Counted from the first letter of the stretch, positions 7,891 through 16,996 are shown. The stretch: 64,000 nt of DNA from Frankia alni ACN14a (GCF_000058485.1 NC_008278.1:5884962-5948961); one strand, 5' to 3'. Notes: generated by a model not told the origin, from the sequence alone. Made by a program: numbers and translations.

Positions 7891-9057
7891 TCATGGGCCT
7901 GAGCCGCCCGGGACCGGGCCACCCGGCCAAAGTTCGGCGAGGTCTGCGGGGGTGAGGGGCTGGTGGTAGGCGGTGCGCAGGACGGTGGTGATGGTGTCGG
8001 GGGTGGCGGTGTCGGCGAGGGCGACGAACCAGTCGATGCCGGCGGCGTAGGACCACAGGTAGGAGCGCAACAGAGAGTCGGCTCCGCGATCGGTGAGGGC
8101 GTCGGCGATCGTGTCGTCGGTCCAGAACGGGACGCGAGCGTGGGCGTGGGCCACGCAATCGGCGATCGACCTACCGACGTTGATGGCCTGGTGGAGTTCC
8201 GCACGGACGAGCTGAAGGTAGTGGTCCAGACGGACGCGGGCGGCCACGGCCTCGTCGTCAGGCGTGGCGAACAGAGGTAGGGCCTGGGCCAGACCTTCCA
8301 ACAGGACCTGTTGTTGAGCGTGTACCGCCGTCACCCGGATCCAGTCGACGTCGTGAGTCGCCGCGACGGTGGCCCAGTTCGCGGTCTGCAGGGCGTGGCC
8401 GAGGATTTCGTGCAGGGCGAACTGGCGTAGGCGGACCTCGGTGAACTGGGCGTGACGGCGGTTGAGACGAAGACGGACCTTGGTGCCGGCGCCGTCGAGC
8501 CAGTAGGACCAGTAGGCGTCGATGTCGACGCTCTCGATGGTCAGGTCGTAATCGGTGGTGGCGCCGGTGATGCGGCGTACAGCGGGTTCCAGGTCGACGG
8601 CGGCGGCACGCATCAGGTCGGCGACCTTGTCCTCGGACACCCGCCCTTCGAGCCGGTCGAGGTCGCGGGCGGTGTCCGGTCCCCAAGACACGCCCAGGCT
8701 TTCGAGGGCGGCGATGGCACGGTTTCGGCAGGCGGTGACGTGGCTGTCGGGCCATCCGGCCACGCCGCAACCCTGCGTCGCGCGGACGTAGGCGTCGAGG
8801 GGCTGGCGTTCACCGAGGAGGGCTTGCAGGTAGGCGAGGTGGGCGCCGATCCGGTCGGCGAACCGCTGCTCTCCTTCGGCGACGGCGCGGTGGTGCAGGT
8901 CGGTCAGCCTCTCGTGGGCGTCGAGACGGTGCGCGACCGGAGCCGGAGCAGTGTCCGGTGGCGCGCAGTCGAAGTCCACGACCGGCGGGCAGCCGCGGGC
9001 GCGCTCGTAGGCGTCCCAGGCCCGCAGCGTGGTCTCAATATCGTCACGCAAGATCAT
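7891..9057 (-). CDS. putative gluzincin-type metallopeptidase
   Basis: A 388-residue protein. It carries LHEILGHALQ (His 216, Glu 217, His 221), close to the HExxPGHxxQ zinc motif of DUF885-type peptidases but one residue shorter, and VLLEGLAQAL with Glu 254 in the place of the EGWA glutamate ligand. The surrounding residues are helical and there is no signal peptide or membrane segment, so it is cytoplasmic. Its start overlaps the end of the XRE regulator gene by 14 bp, implying one mRNA. A regulator plus cytoplasmic peptidase recalls the XRE/ImmA pairs that control ICEs, but the fold here is different. Zinc peptidase activity is inferred from the motif only. Confidence 0.6.
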   Translation of the reverse strand: MILRDDIETTLRAWDAYERARGCPPVVDFDCAPPDTAPAPVAHRLDAHERLTDLHHRAVAEGEQRFADRIGAHLAYLQALLGERQPLDAYVRATQGCGVAGWPDSHVTACRNRAIAALESLGVSWGPDTARDLDRLEGRVSEDKVADLMRAAAVDLEPAVRRITGATTDYDLTIESVDIDAYWSYWLDGAGTKVRLRLNRRHAQFTEVRLRQFALHEILGHALQTANWATVAATHDVDWIRVTAVHAQQQVLLEGLAQALPLFATPDDEAVAARVRLDHYLQLVRAELHQAINVGRSIADCVAHAHARVPFWTDDTIADALTDRGADSLLRSYLWSYAAGIDWFVALADTATPDTITTVLRTAYHQPLTPADLAELWPGGPVPGGSGP

Positions 9058-10030
9058 GGTCGGCGTCCCATCGCAATGTCACGGCCTGGCCGGCGGTCAG
9101 ATGCTTGCGGGTCAGGTCGATCACGACGCGATCGGCGTCATTGCGCCAGGACAGTCCGTCGAGCGCGGAGAGTTCCAGGCCGTCCGCGCGTTCCTCGATC
9201 GCGTTACAGCCAAGCAGGCGGCGCACGCCGGCCTGGCGGACGGTCAGGACAAAGGCATCAGTAGGGCGGGCGATGGACTGCCGCCAGTACAGCTCGTCGA
9301 CGAACCGACCTTTCTCGCAGGTGTAGCCGATGGTGGCCGACTCGCCGGGCTGAAGTGCAGGGAAGATCTGACAAGCGAACTTCGACAGGCCCGGGATGTC
9401 ATGCACCCGCTGAATGATCACATTGTGGTTCGGTGACGGCTGGGCCTGGATGTCGAGGATGTCGTCGGTGTGCTTGAACCACAGCTCACGGGCAAGCCGG
9501 GTGATCGGAAGCGAGCCGACGTTCACCAGTTCGTGTTCGTAGGTCAGATGGGCCGCGCCATCCGCGGCGATGTCGATGGTGACGGCCAACCGCGTCTCCC
9601 GCGCGCCGTAGGCACCCGAGGTGGCGGCAGCGCCTCCCTCTCCTGGTGCCGCCTGGGTGGGCAGGCTTCCCACCCGTGTGATGGGCGATGCGCTGGTCGA
9701 TGATCCCGACCCGGCGGGAACGGGCGGCGGGCTGCTGGTCTCCCAGGGGCGGGGCGCGAGCAGGAAGTAGGCGCCCGGGATGCGCAGCGCGTCGGCGATG
9801 CGCTCCACCAGGGTCAGCGACGCGATGCGACTTTCCCCGCTCATCACCCGGCTGACCCGGCTCTGCGTCAGCCCCGGGACCGGCGAGGACACCCGGTCCT
9901 GGCTCGCGCCGTCGTACTTCCGCATCAACCGGAAGATCACCTGGAAGTCGCGGGCCTCGCAGGCGGCACGGAACTCGCCGCGGGCAAGCAGCTCGGGAGA
10001 GACGGTGTAGGGAGGAGCGGGCTGGGCCAT
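9044..10030 (-). CDS. XRE-family regulator with C-terminal beta-sandwich domain
   Basis: A 328-residue protein. The helix-turn-helix lies about residues 30-90 (GLTQSRVSRVMSGESRIAS then LVERIADALRIPGAYFLL). After a Pro/Ser-rich linker (about 95-140), the C-terminal part (about 148-328) reads as an immunoglobulin-like beta domain, with RLAVTIDIAADGAAHLTYEH, LQPGESATIGYTCEKG and VVIDLTRKH strands. It probably represses its own operon: a perfect 17-bp palindrome stands 81 bp upstream. The overlapping metallopeptidase gene follows. The sensing role of the beta domain is a guess. Confidence 0.72.
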   Translation of the reverse strand: MAQPAPPYTVSPELLARGEFRAACEARDFQVIFRLMRKYDGASQDRVSSPVPGLTQSRVSRVMSGESRIASLTLVERIADALRIPGAYFLLAPRPWETSSPPPVPAGSGSSTSASPITRVGSLPTQAAPGEGGAAATSGAYGARETRLAVTIDIAADGAAHLTYEHELVNVGSLPITRLARELWFKHTDDILDIQAQPSPNHNVIIQRVHDIPGLSKFACQIFPALQPGESATIGYTCEKGRFVDELYWRQSIARPTDAFVLTVRQAGVRRLLGCNAIEERADGLELSALDGLSWRNDADRVVIDLTRKHLTAGQAVTLRWDADHDLA

Positions 10031-10110
10031 CGCCAGTCTCCTCGTCTCCGGGCCGACCTGTCCCGGTCGGCGGTGGTGTGGTCAGGCTGCTACTCAGAGA
10101 CTAGCGCCGT

Positions 10111-10127
10111 CATACCACGGTGGTATG
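10111..10127. promoter_or_regulatory. perfect palindromic operator
   Basis: CATACCAC-G-GTGGTATG, 17 bp, lies between the XRE regulator (start 10030, minus) and the plus-strand small membrane gene at 10361. It is the probable binding site of the XRE regulator, controlling one or both directions. Confidence 0.65.
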
Positions 10128-10360
10128 GCCAGTTCGCCGCTCTTCTGCCGCTCACGCGCCCGGATAACGCCGGCCAAGCGCTCGCCGGGTGGTTCGCCCG
10201 CTCGCCGCCCATGCGTCCTGTGCCTTGCCATCGTGACCTTCCGCGCCTGCCAGGCGGTTCGTGAGGCTTGTTCATGTGCCCCCCCGCCCCGCGTCGAGTC
10301 CCGACCTCCGCGGGGCGGCGCGGCGAACAACGAACCCGGTGTGGCCCAGGTGGGAGGAAC

Positions 10361-10672
10361 ATGGTGGGACGGACAGACGCGGGCGCGGGACGCGGGTCGA
10401 TTGTGCGGGGGCCGTCGCGGCGGGAGCTGCTGTGCGCCCGCGTGGCCGGCGACGGCGGCTCGGGGTCCAGTGGGCCGCCGCTGGCTCCTGGCGGGGGCGG
10501 TGTGCGTCGGGTGCTGTGGGCGGTTGTCGTGCGGGGGCCGCGCGGCGCCCTGCTGGGCGTGATCGGGTTCTTCGCGACGCGGGCGGCGGCCTGGACGTAC
10601 ATACGGGATCGACACTTCCCGGGCGCTCTGGTACTTCCGGCCATGCCTGCCGGGGTGGAGCTGACCGGATGA
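10361..10672 (+). CDS. small membrane protein, function unknown
   Basis: A 103-residue protein. The ATG at 10361 is preceded by GGAGG at 10353-10357. It has a basic N-terminus, a Gly-rich middle and one hydrophobic segment near residues 70-85 (GALLGVIGFFATRAAA). Its TGA overlaps the methyltransferase ATG (ATGA at 10669-10672), so the two are coupled. I do not recognise the family. Start and coupling support a real gene although composition is low-complexity. Confidence 0.5.
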   Translation: MVGRTDAGAGRGSIVRGPSRRELLCARVAGDGGSGSSGPPLAPGGGGVRRVLWAVVVRGPRGALLGVIGFFATRAAAWTYIRDRHFPGALVLPAMPAGVELTG

Positions 10673-11505
10673 CCGCCGATCAGCAGGCCGTCGAGCAGGA
10701 CACGACGAACCCGATACCGGGCGCGTCGTTTGACCTGTCGGTGGCGCACCCGGCGCGGATGTATAACTACTACCTCGGCGGCAAGGATCATCTGCCGGCC
10801 GACCGGGCGGCGGCGGAGCAGGTGGTGGCGGCGTCGCCGGACGTTCCGCTCGTCGCGCGGGCGAACCGTGACTTCATGACCCGGGCGGCGCGGTTACTCG
10901 CGGCCGAGTGCGGGATCCGCCAATACCTCGACGTCGGAACTGGCATTCCCACGAGTCCGAACCTGCACGAGGTGGTGCAGGCCGTCGACCCGACGTCCCG
11001 GGTCGTCTACACCGACAACGATCCGGTGGTCCTGACGCACGCCCGCGCGCTGCTGACCAGCACGCCGGAAGGGCGCACGGCCTACCTGGATGCCGACCTG
11101 CGCGACCCGGCGCTCATCCTCCGCGCCGCGGAACTGCGCGACGCACTCGACTTCCACCGGCCCATCGCGCTGTTCCTCGTCGCGGTGCTGCACTTCCTGA
11201 CCGACGACGACGGGGCGCACGCCCTGGTGCGCTCGCTGGTCGACGCCCTGCCCTCCGGCAGCTACCTCGTCGTCTCTCACGCCACCGGCGACCTCGCGCC
11301 CCGCAACGTCGGCCAGATCGTCGACACCTACACCGCGACGGCCGCGCCGCTGGTGCTGCGGGGCCTGGGGGACGTGTGCCGGTTCTTCGCGGGCACGGAG
11401 GTCCTCGGCCCGGGCGTGGTGCGGCTGCCGCTGTGGAAGCCGGACGAACCGCCAACAGGCATTGACAAGGTCTGGGTCTACGGCGGCGTCGGACGGAAGC
11501 CCTGA
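10669..11505 (+). CDS. SAM-dependent methyltransferase, SAV2177/DUF574 family
   Basis: A 278-residue protein of the SAV2177 (Methyltransf_19) family, a group abundant in Streptomyces and Frankia. The N-terminal ARMYNYYLGGKDHLPADR signature is followed by the SAM-binding motif QYLDVGTGIPT, the acidic strand end VVYTDNDPVV and the FLVAVLHFLTDDD region. The substrate is unknown. It is the second gene of a small AICE operon, coupled to the small membrane protein. A second family member lies just outside the element at 20210-21022. Confidence 0.9.
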   Translation: MTADQQAVEQDTTNPIPGASFDLSVAHPARMYNYYLGGKDHLPADRAAAEQVVAASPDVPLVARANRDFMTRAARLLAAECGIRQYLDVGTGIPTSPNLHEVVQAVDPTSRVVYTDNDPVVLTHARALLTSTPEGRTAYLDADLRDPALILRAAELRDALDFHRPIALFLVAVLHFLTDDDGAHALVRSLVDALPSGSYLVVSHATGDLAPRNVGQIVDTYTATAAPLVLRGLGDVCRFFAGTEVLGPGVVRLPLWKPDEPPTGIDKVWVYGGVGRKP

Positions 11506-11564
11506 TCCACCCGTTCGCACGCAACGGGTTCTCCCATACCGAACGAATCAATTGGAGGTAGTTG

Positions 11565-12014
11565 GTGCTGTCCGATCTACGCGCGGCGGGAGCGGCGAGT
11601 CTCGCGCCGGCGGCAGGGCTGTTCCTGCCGGAGCTTCATCACCGGCGGGACATCGGCCTGGACCTCGTCCAGGTCAACGGGATCGCCGACCTGTGCCACG
11701 GCTACACGCAGAAGCGAGCGAAGATCAACGAGCAGATGACCCGGCTCGCCGGTGAACTGCTCGCCGGGATCCTGGGCGGCAAGGTCTGTGACGACCAGAC
11801 ACGCGAGGTATTGACCTCGCACGGCGAGACACGCGGCATGCTGTTCGCCGACGCTGAAAGCCTCATGCTCGCGACGCTCGCCGAAGGCTACCGGCTGCTG
11901 AGCGCGGACCAGGTCGAGCGGGCATTGGCCGTCCGGCGGGGGCAGACCTCGGCCGGCTTCGACGCGATCGCCGACGCGATGTACATCGACCAGGTGGCGC
12001 CCGCGCGCCTGTGA
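11565..12014 (+). CDS. hypothetical AICE protein
   Basis: A 149-residue protein. The GTG at 11565 is preferred over the TTG at 11562 because GGAGG lies at 11554-11558. It is mostly helical with conserved-looking charged motifs (LCHGYTQKRAKINEQMTRLA) and ends with FDAIADAMYIDQVAPARL. No membrane segment or known motif is seen. It ends before two strong hairpins. Function unknown; probably a regulatory or transfer accessory protein of the element. Confidence 0.6.
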   Translation: MLSDLRAAGAASLAPAAGLFLPELHHRRDIGLDLVQVNGIADLCHGYTQKRAKINEQMTRLAGELLAGILGGKVCDDQTREVLTSHGETRGMLFADAESLMLATLAEGYRLLSADQVERALAVRRGQTSAGFDAIADAMYIDQVAPARL

Positions 12015-12058
12015 GCCGATGACGGGCCAACCCCGACATCACGCCCGTCACCATCCGG

Positions 12059-12108
12059 GAGGACCCGCGCCCGGCCGACCCCCTCGGCGGCAAGGGGCGC
12101 GGGTCCTC
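12059..12108. terminator. first hairpin of a tandem terminator
   Basis: A perfect 14-bp stem, GAGGACCCGCGCCC (12059-12072) with its complement at 12095-12108, and a 22-nt loop, lies downstream of the plus-strand gene ending at 12014. Confidence 0.65.
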
Positions 12109-12200
12109 TCACCCGAGACAACACCCCATGAACGTGGCCGGTCTCCGTGATCGCTCCACCCCGGCCGCTGCGGTCCTGGGCTGACCGCACGCATCGGCCA

Positions 12201-12237
12201 CGATGGGCCGAACCCTGATGACGGGTTCGGCCCATCG
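12201..12237. terminator. second hairpin, bidirectional terminator
   Basis: A perfect 15-bp stem, CGATGGGCCGAACCC (12201-12215) with its complement at 12223-12237, and a 7-nt loop, sits between convergent genes ending at 12014 (plus) and 12244 (minus). Confidence 0.75.
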
Positions 12238-12243
12238 GCGTGT

Positions 12244-12663
12244 TCAGGTCCGATCCGGCTCGCCGGACCTGCTGATCGTTTCCTCGACCACGGCAAGCCG
12301 GCGGGCGATCTCGCCAAGACGGTCCTCGACACGGGCGAGTGCGGCGAGGATCTCCCGGCCAGGGTCACCGGTCGGCTCGCTGCCGGTGGGCGTGCCGGCC
12401 AGCAGGACGTCGATGAGGTGGTTGTCCGGCCAGTCCAGGGCGCGGGCGATCGCGGTAAGGGTCTTGTTCTGCACCCGCCGGCCGGCGCCATGCTGAAGCT
12501 CGCGCAGCGTCGAGACCGACACCCCGGACTCCCGCGCGAGGTCCTGCTGACCGATGCGGCGCCGGGCCATCCGCTCGTTGAGCGCCACGGCGACCGCGGC
12601 CCAGTCCTCACCGTCCACCGGACCACGAGTGCGATACACCCGCAGGGTTTTCCGGTCAGCCAT
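12244..12663 (-). CDS. XRE-family helix-turn-helix regulator
   Basis: A 139-residue protein. The helix-turn-helix is about residues 26-80: ALNERMARRRIGQQDLARES, SVSTLRELQHGAG and TLTAIARALDW. A C-terminal helix (EILAALARVEDRLGEIARRL) looks like a coiled coil for dimerisation. It is divergent from the pra-like gene, and the 216-bp region between them holds inverted repeats near 12712-12751, its probable operators. It is likely the repressor that keeps the replication and transfer module of the AICE silent. Confidence 0.78.
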   Translation of the reverse strand: MADRKTLRVYRTRGPVDGEDWAAVAVALNERMARRRIGQQDLARESGVSVSTLRELQHGAGRRVQNKTLTAIARALDWPDNHLIDVLLAGTPTGSEPTGDPGREILAALARVEDRLGEIARRLAVVEETISRSGEPDRT

Positions 12664-12711
12664 GCGCGCATATTAGCGGCCGGTCGAAACGGGAAGCGGC
12701 ACCGCCTGCGC

Positions 12712-12751
12712 GTCATATCACCATGACATGACCCTATGCGTACCGCATGGG
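12712..12751. promoter_or_regulatory. inverted repeats in divergent promoter region
   Basis: GTCAT-6-ATGAC (12712-12727) and ATGCG-TAC-CGCAT with flanking CC/GG (12733-12751) lie between the XRE gene (minus) and the pra-like gene (plus). They are candidate operators for the XRE regulator. Confidence 0.5.
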
Positions 12752-12879
12752 CAGCATCTCAAAGCTGCATCCAACGCTAAGTTGGCGGTTGATGCGCGCT
12801 TGCCGAGCGGAGCACTGTGTATCCGGCGGCCGGAACCACCGGCCGGCTCGACGGAACACGGCGAGTGGAGGAAAACACG

Positions 12880-13284
12880 GTGGCGGTTCCGCAACGTATT
12901 CCGGTGCGATTCGAGGACGTCTTTCCGCAGGGGGCGTACGTGCTCGCGGTGGAGGCGGCGAACGACTTCGAGAAGGTGAAGGCGGGCCTGGCGGACGTGC
13001 AGGCCCGTGACAAGGGCAACGGCGAGCGGGTCTGGTCGGTGCGCGTCCTGGACGCGGACCCGGCGGCCCGCAAGTCCGAGGTGAAGGTGAAGATGACCGG
13101 CGAGACTCCCCCCGATCTGCCGGACATGCTGCCGGGGACACCGTTCCGGCCGGTGGTCTTCGATGGTCTGCTGGTCGTCCCCTACGTCGACTCCAACGGC
13201 GCTCGTCCCCGCCAGGAGTACTCGCTGCGGGCCTCGGCCATGCGGCCGGCCAGCACGGGCCGGCGCCCGGCGGTGGCGGCATGA
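12880..13284 (+). CDS. pra: Pra-like activator of AICE replication, integration and excision
   Basis: A 134-residue protein resembling Pra of pSAM2, which switches on the rep-xis-int genes. Recognisable parts are RIPVRFEDVFPQGAYVL at the start, the VQARDKGNGERVWSVRVLDA stretch, and GTPFRPVVFDGLLVVPYVD then RPRQEYSLRASAM near the end. The GTG at 12880 is chosen because GGAGG at 12867-12871 lies eight bases upstream; earlier in-frame codons add an unlike N-terminus. Its TGA overlaps the next gene (ATGA). The control of replication is known for the family and inferred here. Confidence 0.85.
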   Translation: MAVPQRIPVRFEDVFPQGAYVLAVEAANDFEKVKAGLADVQARDKGNGERVWSVRVLDADPAARKSEVKVKMTGETPPDLPDMLPGTPFRPVVFDGLLVVPYVDSNGARPRQEYSLRASAMRPASTGRRPAVAA

Positions 13285-13580
13285 CCGGCCGGCGAGGTCC
13301 GGCGATCGATGGGGTTCGATCGGCAACCCACCTTGGCCTGCACGTGGGTGCGGACTGGTCGGTGACCTGCCACACCTACGCCGACCGGTCGCCGATTCTG
13401 ACGGTCCGGCTCGGGTTGGCATCGGTGACGGTGTCGGCGCTGTCGAATGCGGTCACCTCGGACCATGTTGATTTCGCCTATGCGCTGATCGCGGCGGTGA
13501 ACGACTACCTGGTGGAGTGCGAACGCATTCGATTCACCTCCGAGGATGCCGCCGATCCTACGGACCTCCGGGCGGCGTAG
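13281..13580 (+). CDS. conserved AICE hypothetical protein
   Basis: A 99-residue protein whose ATG overlaps the pra-like stop by four bases. The visible core is HLGLHVGADWSVTCHTYADR, LTVRLGLASVTVSALS and FAYALIAAVNDYLVECERI, a small alpha/beta protein with no membrane segment. Its place between pra and the translocase gene matches small genes of unknown role in related AICEs. No function can be assigned. Confidence 0.65.
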   Translation: MTGRRGPAIDGVRSATHLGLHVGADWSVTCHTYADRSPILTVRLGLASVTVSALSNAVTSDHVDFAYALIAAVNDYLVECERIRFTSEDAADPTDLRAA

Positions 13581-13702
13581 CTCGCCCAGACCCTTCACTC
13601 GGGCGGCCCGGACACCTGTCAGCAGATTCCGGGCCGCCCGAAACTCCTCTCCTCCTTCCCCTGCCCTTGGCTTCGTGCGCTCGAAAAGTGGGTGGTATTG
13701 CC

Positions 13703-15271
13703 ATGTCGAGAATCAACGGTGACCAGCGTTTCCCGCGGGTCCCGACTCGGGCCGAGAAGGTGCGGGTACCGCTGTGGATGCTGCTACTCGCGGTGGCCGG
13801 CAAGGGGCTGGCGCTGGCGGTGCGGGGCTGCTGGCGGCATCGGGTCGCGGTCGCCACTGCGATCGGGGGGCTGCTGTTCGTGCACCGGTTCGGCCTGCTC
13901 GGGCTGGGCGTGCTGCTCGGCGGCCTGGTGGCGGTCGGGGTGGTGTGGTGGCGGGTGCATGGCCGGTCGTTCTGGCCGGTGGCCTGGTGGCTGTGGGGCC
14001 GCGCCCGGCTGACGTTCGTCTACCAGCGGCGGTGGAAGCCGGCGATGGTCCACACCGACCTTGCGATCCGCATGCCCGCGTCGACCGGCGACCAGGTGAC
14101 CTTCGACGAGTACTTCCCCCGGATCCGCTCCATCCGCTCGTCGCGGTCGGTGGACGTGCTGCGGGTGGAACTGCTGCCCGGCCAGACCCCGGCGGCGTGG
14201 GCGGAGCAGGCCGAAGCACTGCGGCACGTCTTCCGGGCACGCCGCTGCCAGGTGCATGCGGAGACGTTCCGGTTCGTGCGGGTCGTGTTCCACCGGCATG
14301 ACTCGCTGACCCGCCCGGTTCCCCCGGCCGCGCTCGACGACTCCGACGGTGCCGGCCCTGACCCGGCCGGCGCTGCCGGTGACCATCCCCGTTCCATCCG
14401 GTCGTCATCGGGGCGGGGTGTGCTGGTGGCGGGTCTGTCGGCGGTGCCGGTGGGCCGCTGCGAGGACGGATCCGCCTGGACCCTGCCCGTGCGCGGTTCG
14501 CATGTGCTGATCGCGGGGGCGACGGGGGCGGGCAAGGGCTCGGTGCTGTGGGGGCTGCTGCGCGGACTGGCCCCGGCGGTGGCCGCGGGGCTGGTGGAGC
14601 TGTGGGTGTGTGATCCGAAGGGCGGGATGGAACTGGCCTTCGGCCGTCCGCTGTTCACCCGCTTCGCCACCACCACGGACACCATCGCCGATCTCCTCGA
14701 CGACGCGGTGAGCCGGATGCAGACCCGCACGGCCACGCTGGCGGGCAATACCCGCCTGCACACCCCGACCCGGGAAGAGCCGCTGATCGTCGTCGTGGTC
14801 GACGAGATCGCCTCACTGACCGCCTATGTGACCGATCGGGAGCTGAAGAAGCGGATCGGGGCGGCGCTGCCGCTGCTGCTGTCCCAGGGCCGCGCGCCCG
14901 GGGTGGTGGTCGTGGCCGCGGTGCAGGACCCGCGCAAGGAGGTGCTGCCGTTCCGGGACCTGTTCCCGGTCCGCGTCGCGCTGCGGATGACCGAAACCGA
15001 CCAGGCCGACCTCGTCCTTGGCAACGGCGCCCGGGAACGCGGTGCCCGCGCCGAGGAGATCCCCCGCGCGCTGCCCGGGGTCGGCTACGTGCTGCACGAC
15101 GGCAACCCCGACCCGATCCGCGTCCGCGCGGCCTACGTGGATGACGTCGAGATCGGCCGGGTCGTCGCCCACTACCGACCCGCATCCGCGGCCGGCGGCT
15201 GGACTCCGGACGTGAGCAACTACCTCGACGACGACTCCGACCCGCTCGACGGCCTCGACCAGGCCGCGTGA
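13703..15271 (+). CDS. traB: FtsK/SpoIIIE-type DNA translocase, TraB-like conjugation protein
   Basis: A 522-residue translocase. Two hydrophobic stretches near residues 20-85 anchor it in the membrane. The motor carries Walker A GATGAGKGS (about residue 272) and Walker B IVVVVDE (about 365), then LLLSQGRAPGVVVVAAVQDP typical of the family. In actinomycetes a single TraB/TraSA protein moves double-stranded plasmid DNA between mycelia, so this is the conjugation gene of the AICE. The ATG at 13703 follows a weak GGTGG; an upstream frame to 13517 lacks family features. Replication initiator follows 48 bp downstream. Confidence 0.9.
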   Translation: MSRINGDQRFPRVPTRAEKVRVPLWMLLLAVAGKGLALAVRGCWRHRVAVATAIGGLLFVHRFGLLGLGVLLGGLVAVGVVWWRVHGRSFWPVAWWLWGRARLTFVYQRRWKPAMVHTDLAIRMPASTGDQVTFDEYFPRIRSIRSSRSVDVLRVELLPGQTPAAWAEQAEALRHVFRARRCQVHAETFRFVRVVFHRHDSLTRPVPPAALDDSDGAGPDPAGAAGDHPRSIRSSSGRGVLVAGLSAVPVGRCEDGSAWTLPVRGSHVLIAGATGAGKGSVLWGLLRGLAPAVAAGLVELWVCDPKGGMELAFGRPLFTRFATTTDTIADLLDDAVSRMQTRTATLAGNTRLHTPTREEPLIVVVVDEIASLTAYVTDRELKKRIGAALPLLLSQGRAPGVVVVAAVQDPRKEVLPFRDLFPVRVALRMTETDQADLVLGNGARERGARAEEIPRALPGVGYVLHDGNPDPIRVRAAYVDDVEIGRVVAHYRPASAAGGWTPDVSNYLDDDSDPLDGLDQAA

Positions 15272-15319
15272 CCCGACCGGACCCATCGCCCCCGACGCAC
15301 CGGAGGAATCCCCCTGTCG

Positions 15320-16996
15320 ATGACCCCTCCCACCTCCACCCCCACCCCGACCGAGCGGCCTGGTTCCCGGGCGGCACGGATGCGCTCGCCGCTGGCCCGC
15401 CACGTCGTCGAGGCGGTCGCGTTGGACAACGGGGTGTGCGTCCGGCCGCTGGCGATGCGACGGACCAGCCTGGACACCGGCGAAACGCAGATCATCCCCG
15501 TTCCCTGCGGCGCCACCCTGGCGAGCAAGTGCCCGCCGTGCGCGGACCGGGCCCGGCGGCTGCGGATGGCGCAGTGCAAGACGGGATGGCATCTCGACGA
15601 CGAACCCGTTCCCGACCCCGACCCGCCCACGGATGACGCCAAGGCGCTTGCCGTCCTGCGGGCGGACCTGGAAGAAGCGCGCGGTGAGGTCCTAGCGGCC
15701 GGCGACCTCGGCCAGGTCGGGGAGATCGACGAACTGATCGGCCAGGTCGACCAGGAACTGTCCGACCTCGGCGTCCGCGGGCGGATCGCACCAGAAGACC
15801 GGGACCGGCCGCGCCGGGTCCGCTCGACGAAGCGTCGCCAGGATGCCCCCGACCTGCCCCGGCTTCCCGTCGAGCGGCGCACGGTCGGGCGGACGTTCAC
15901 CGCGCCGGACGGGACGGTGTGGCGGCCGTCGATGTTCCTGACCCTGACCTGCGACACCTACGGGCGGGTGCACTCCGACGGCACCCCCGTGGACCCGGCC
16001 TCGTACGACTACCGGCGGGCGGCCCGCGACGCGATCCACTTCCCGAAGCTGCTGGACCGGTTCTGGCAGAACCTGCGCCGCGCGGTCGGCTGGGACGTCC
16101 AGTACTTCGCCGCACTCGAACCCCAACGCCGCCTCGCCCCGCACCTGCACGCCGCGATCCGCGGCACCGTTCCCCGGGTGATGCTGCGCCTGGTCGCGGC
16201 GGCCACCTACCACCAGGTCTGGTGGCCCTCCGCGGACCGGCCGGTCTACGACGATCATCATCTGCCGGTCTGGGACGACACCACCGGCGGCTACCTCGAC
16301 CCGACCACCGGCGTCCCGCTGCCGTCCTGGGATGCGGCGCTCGACGCGATCGGCGAGGACGACGAACCCGCCCATGTCGTGCGGTTCGGCGCACAGCTCC
16401 GCGCCGACGGGGTGACCGCGAACTCGACGAACACCGGCCGGATGATCGGCTATCTGACCAAGTACCTGACGAAGAGCCTCGACGCCTGCCACGCCATCGA
16501 CAGCGACCGGCAGCGGGCGCACGTCGACCGGCTCGCCGACGCCCTGCGCTACGAACCGTGCTCACCGACGTGCGCGAACTGGCTGCGCTACGGCATCCAA
16601 CCCCGCAACCCCCGCCGGAACCTCACCCCCGGCCGGTGCACCGGCAAAGCACACCGGCGCGAAACCCTCGGCTTCGGCGGCCGGCGCGTACTGGTCTCCC
16701 GCCGCTGGTCCGGCAAGACCCTCACCGACCACCGCCACGACCGGGTCGACTTCATCCGCCAGCAACTCGCGGCACTTGGCGCCACCGGCACCGGCCCGGC
16801 TGCACCCGAGGACGATCCGGCCCGTCTCGCCTGGACCTTGCTACGGCCCGGGGATCCGGCCGCGCCCCGACGCGAACATCTGATCCTGCACGCCATCGCG
16901 CAACGCCACGCCTGGCGCGTACAGCTCGGACAGGACACCGGAGCAGGGGCCGGCGGGGGTTCGGCCACCGGGCCGCCGCTGGCGGACGCGGCCTGA
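15320..16996 (+). CDS. repSA: RepSA-type rolling-circle replication initiator
   Basis: A 558-residue initiator of the RepSA family from pSAM2-like AICEs. A zinc-finger-like region CPPCADRARRLRMAQC lies near residues 73-89. The HUH motif is PHLHAAIRG near residue 273, and the likely nicking tyrosine is in GYLTKYLTKSLDAC near residue 377. A second Cys pair (CSPTCANW) follows. It nicks the double-strand origin to begin rolling-circle replication of the excised element. The ATG at 15320 has GGAGG about 12 bases upstream. Confidence 0.92.
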   Translation: MTPPTSTPTPTERPGSRAARMRSPLARHVVEAVALDNGVCVRPLAMRRTSLDTGETQIIPVPCGATLASKCPPCADRARRLRMAQCKTGWHLDDEPVPDPDPPTDDAKALAVLRADLEEARGEVLAAGDLGQVGEIDELIGQVDQELSDLGVRGRIAPEDRDRPRRVRSTKRRQDAPDLPRLPVERRTVGRTFTAPDGTVWRPSMFLTLTCDTYGRVHSDGTPVDPASYDYRRAARDAIHFPKLLDRFWQNLRRAVGWDVQYFAALEPQRRLAPHLHAAIRGTVPRVMLRLVAAATYHQVWWPSADRPVYDDHHLPVWDDTTGGYLDPTTGVPLPSWDAALDAIGEDDEPAHVVRFGAQLRADGVTANSTNTGRMIGYLTKYLTKSLDACHAIDSDRQRAHVDRLADALRYEPCSPTCANWLRYGIQPRNPRRNLTPGRCTGKAHRRETLGFGGRRVLVSRRWSGKTLTDHRHDRVDFIRQQLAALGATGTGPAAPEDDPARLAWTLLRPGDPAAPRREHLILHAIAQRHAWRVQLGQDTGAGAGGGSATGPPLADAA

